From contig CALGUD010000079.1 in the NCBI GenBank assembly GCA_937901915.1, positions 1 through 6,545 of the forward strand: DNA of 6,545 nt, given 5' to 3'. The stretch is from an uncultured Flavobacteriaceae bacterium (GTDB lineage: Bacteria > Bacteroidota > Bacteroidia > Flavobacteriales > Flavobacteriaceae). Within the stretch, counting starts at the first letter, position 1. Every line of letters starts with the position of its first letter. The translations under genes were made by a program, and so were the position numbers. Of this stretch, positions 5,959 through 6,545 are shown piece after piece. The notes under the pieces are model-generated. The model ran no database searches. It had not been told where the DNA came from and saw only the letters and a list, made by a program, of their open reading frames with translations.

Positions 5959-5989
5959 TTTGTTTTTAAGTAAGCAATCATTACTTTTA
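5959..5989 (+). promoter_or_regulatory. Promoter of the doxX-like gene (Bacteroidota type)
   Basis: TTTG at 5959-5962 (-33), a spacer of exactly 19 bases, then TACTTTTA at 5982-5989, which matches 7 of the 8 positions of TAnnTTTG. Transcription would start around 5995, and an AGGA (5999-6002) sits 7 bases before the ATG at 6010, which is a good ribosome binding site for this phylum. Confidence 0.7.
5968..5986. promoter_or_regulatory. Palindromic operator candidate AAGTAA-N7-TTACTT
   Basis: Six-base perfect arms (5968-5973 and 5981-5986) lie inside the spacer and overlap the -7 element of the doxX-like promoter, where a bound dimer would block RNA polymerase. Winged-helix repressors such as MarR or HxlR types bind sites of about this size, but no such regulator is encoded in the window. 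It also lies between the divergent operons and could affect both. Confidence 0.45.
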
Positions 5990-6009
5990 ATTCTATTCAG
6001 GACAGCAAA

Positions 6010-6405
6010 ATGAAAAACAGGAATAACTTAAATGAACATATTGGTTTACTCTTACTCCGGATTTTTGTAGGACTACGGCTTATTTATGGTGTTGTAGATA
6101 ATGTTATTAGCTGGGATAAAATGCTTGAATTCTCAGCATTCCTGGATGCAACCGGATTTCCCATTCCAACAATAAGTGCGGTAATATCGGTTTATGCACA
6201 GCTTATTTGCGGACTGTTTATATTGATTGGATTTATGATCCGGCCGGCATCGTTAATTATGATAGTCAACTTTTTAATTGCTCTTTTGATGGCCCACACC
6301 AATGATACTATAGAAGGAATGACTCCGGCTCTGGCAATGCTGTTTGGAAGTGCCTGCTTGTTTTTTACCGGCGCAGGGAGGATAGCAATTGAGTTTAGGC
6401 GTTAA
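6010..6405 (+). CDS. DoxX-family integral membrane protein
   Basis: A 131-residue, four-helix membrane protein of the DoxX/DoxD-like family. Predicted helices are at about 11-29, 53-75, 79-96 and 104-121. The family pattern is visible: LLLLRIFVGLRLIYGV in helix 1, a conserved DATGFPIP loop near 46-53 typical of 'G(F/I)P' DoxX proteins, GLFILIGFMIRPASL joining helices 2 and 3, and a C-terminal GAGRIAIEFRR matching the common GPGR-type ending. The family is named after an archaeal thiosulfate:quinone oxidoreductase subunit, but most bacterial members have no assigned reaction and several respond to redox or electrophile stress, so a specific role cannot be given. It is a single gene with its own promoter, divergent from the esterase-like operon. 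The length is normal and the start is supported by an AGGA 7 bases upstream. No clear terminator follows it. Confidence 0.92.
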   Translation: MKNRNNLNEHIGLLLLRIFVGLRLIYGVVDNVISWDKMLEFSAFLDATGFPIPTISAVISVYAQLICGLFILIGFMIRPASLIMIVNFLIALLMAHTNDTIEGMTPALAMLFGSACLFFTGAGRIAIEFRR

Positions 6406-6460
6406 TTTTCAATGCTTCGTACTTGTCATTATCAGTTATATTTTAATAATGCCTTTTGTT

Positions 6461-6488
6461 GTTAATTGTTAAAAGTTAATGGTTAATT
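6461..6488. repeat. Four tandem heptamers, GTTAATT-like
   Basis: GTTAATT, GTTAAAA, GTTAATG and GTTAATT follow each other in exact 7-base register. The array ends two bases before the possible insertion-sequence end. Short A/T-rich tandem heptamers of this kind are, from memory, common between genes in this phylum. Confidence 0.75.
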
Positions 6489-6490
6489 GG

Positions 6491-6545
6491 TGTACGTCCC
6501 TGATATAGGTTGACCACTTAAAGTCAATTTATATGAAAGCAAACA
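6491..6545 (+). mobile_element. Possible left end of an IS3-like insertion sequence (cut by window edge)
   Basis: The sequence TGTACGTCCCTGATATAGG followed by TTGACCACTTAAAGTCAA (a small inverted repeat, TTGAC 6510-6514 with GTCAA 6523-6527) resembles the left ends of IS3-family elements in Bacteroidota as I remember them. It starts with TG as such ends do, and an ATG follows about 40 bases in. The transposase itself lies outside the window, so this rests on a memory of end sequences. Confidence 0.4.
6533..6545 (+). CDS. Start of a gene cut by the window edge (possible transposase orfA)
   Basis: ATG AAA GCA AAC gives MKAN before the window ends. The position, about 40 bases inside the putative insertion-sequence end, is where orfA of an IS3-type element would begin. 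Four codons cannot identify the product. Confidence 0.35.

Noticed and set aside
1..6545. CRISPR array, tRNA or rRNA genes
   Set aside because: No regularly spaced direct repeats of CRISPR length, cloverleaf or rRNA-like stretches were seen on either strand.

Overview
The window looks like Bacteroidota DNA, probably from a flavobacterium or a close relative. The evidence is low G+C with a strong A/T bias in the signalling genes, a LytS-like kinase followed by a LytTR response regulator, a Bacteroidota-type promoter (TTTG-N19-TAnnTTTG-like) before the doxX-like gene, few Shine-Dalgarno sequences, and an AACCTCACAGGTTT / AAACCTGTGAGGTT hairpin of a kind I associate with flavobacterial intergenic regions. 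The species cannot be fixed from sequence alone.

Layout, left to right. Positions 77-1053 (+) hold a LytS/YehU-type sensor histidine kinase split into two reading frames by an apparent one-base deletion near 420-423. Its N-terminus also looks short. It overlaps by 8 bases an intact LytTR response regulator (1046-1777). A perfect 14-bp inverted repeat (1792-1839) closes this operon and the facing one.

Positions 1845-5783 (-) form a four-gene operon for exported proteins, read from right to left: two tandem paralogous esterase-D-like proteins (5783-4707, then 4679-3618), a protein with two NTF2/SnoaL-like domains (3590-2652), and a second type of alpha/beta hydrolase (2597-1845). Gaps are 27, 27 and 54 bases, and each protein has an N-terminal signal sequence. 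A possible small membrane-protein ORF (5926-5798) precedes the first gene.

The main observation is that all three alpha/beta-hydrolase proteins lack the nucleophile serine of the GxSxG elbow. The residue there is Leu164, Phe162 and Asp145 respectively. The catalytic histidine is also replaced in two of the three (Pro329, Tyr228). The operon therefore appears to encode exported pseudo-esterases, or hydrolases with a different mechanism, together with a double NTF2-like protein that may bind a small ligand. The function is unknown.

Positions 6010-6405 (+) encode a DoxX-family membrane protein with a good promoter overlapped by a palindrome (AAGTAA-N7-TTACTT) that suggests a repressor site. The right edge has four tandem GTTAAxx heptamers and then what may be the left end of an IS3-like insertion sequence with the first codons of its orfA. 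G+C rises from roughly 30% in the kinase to about 45-50% in the rightmost esterase paralogue (estimated from sampled lines), so the segment may be a mosaic.
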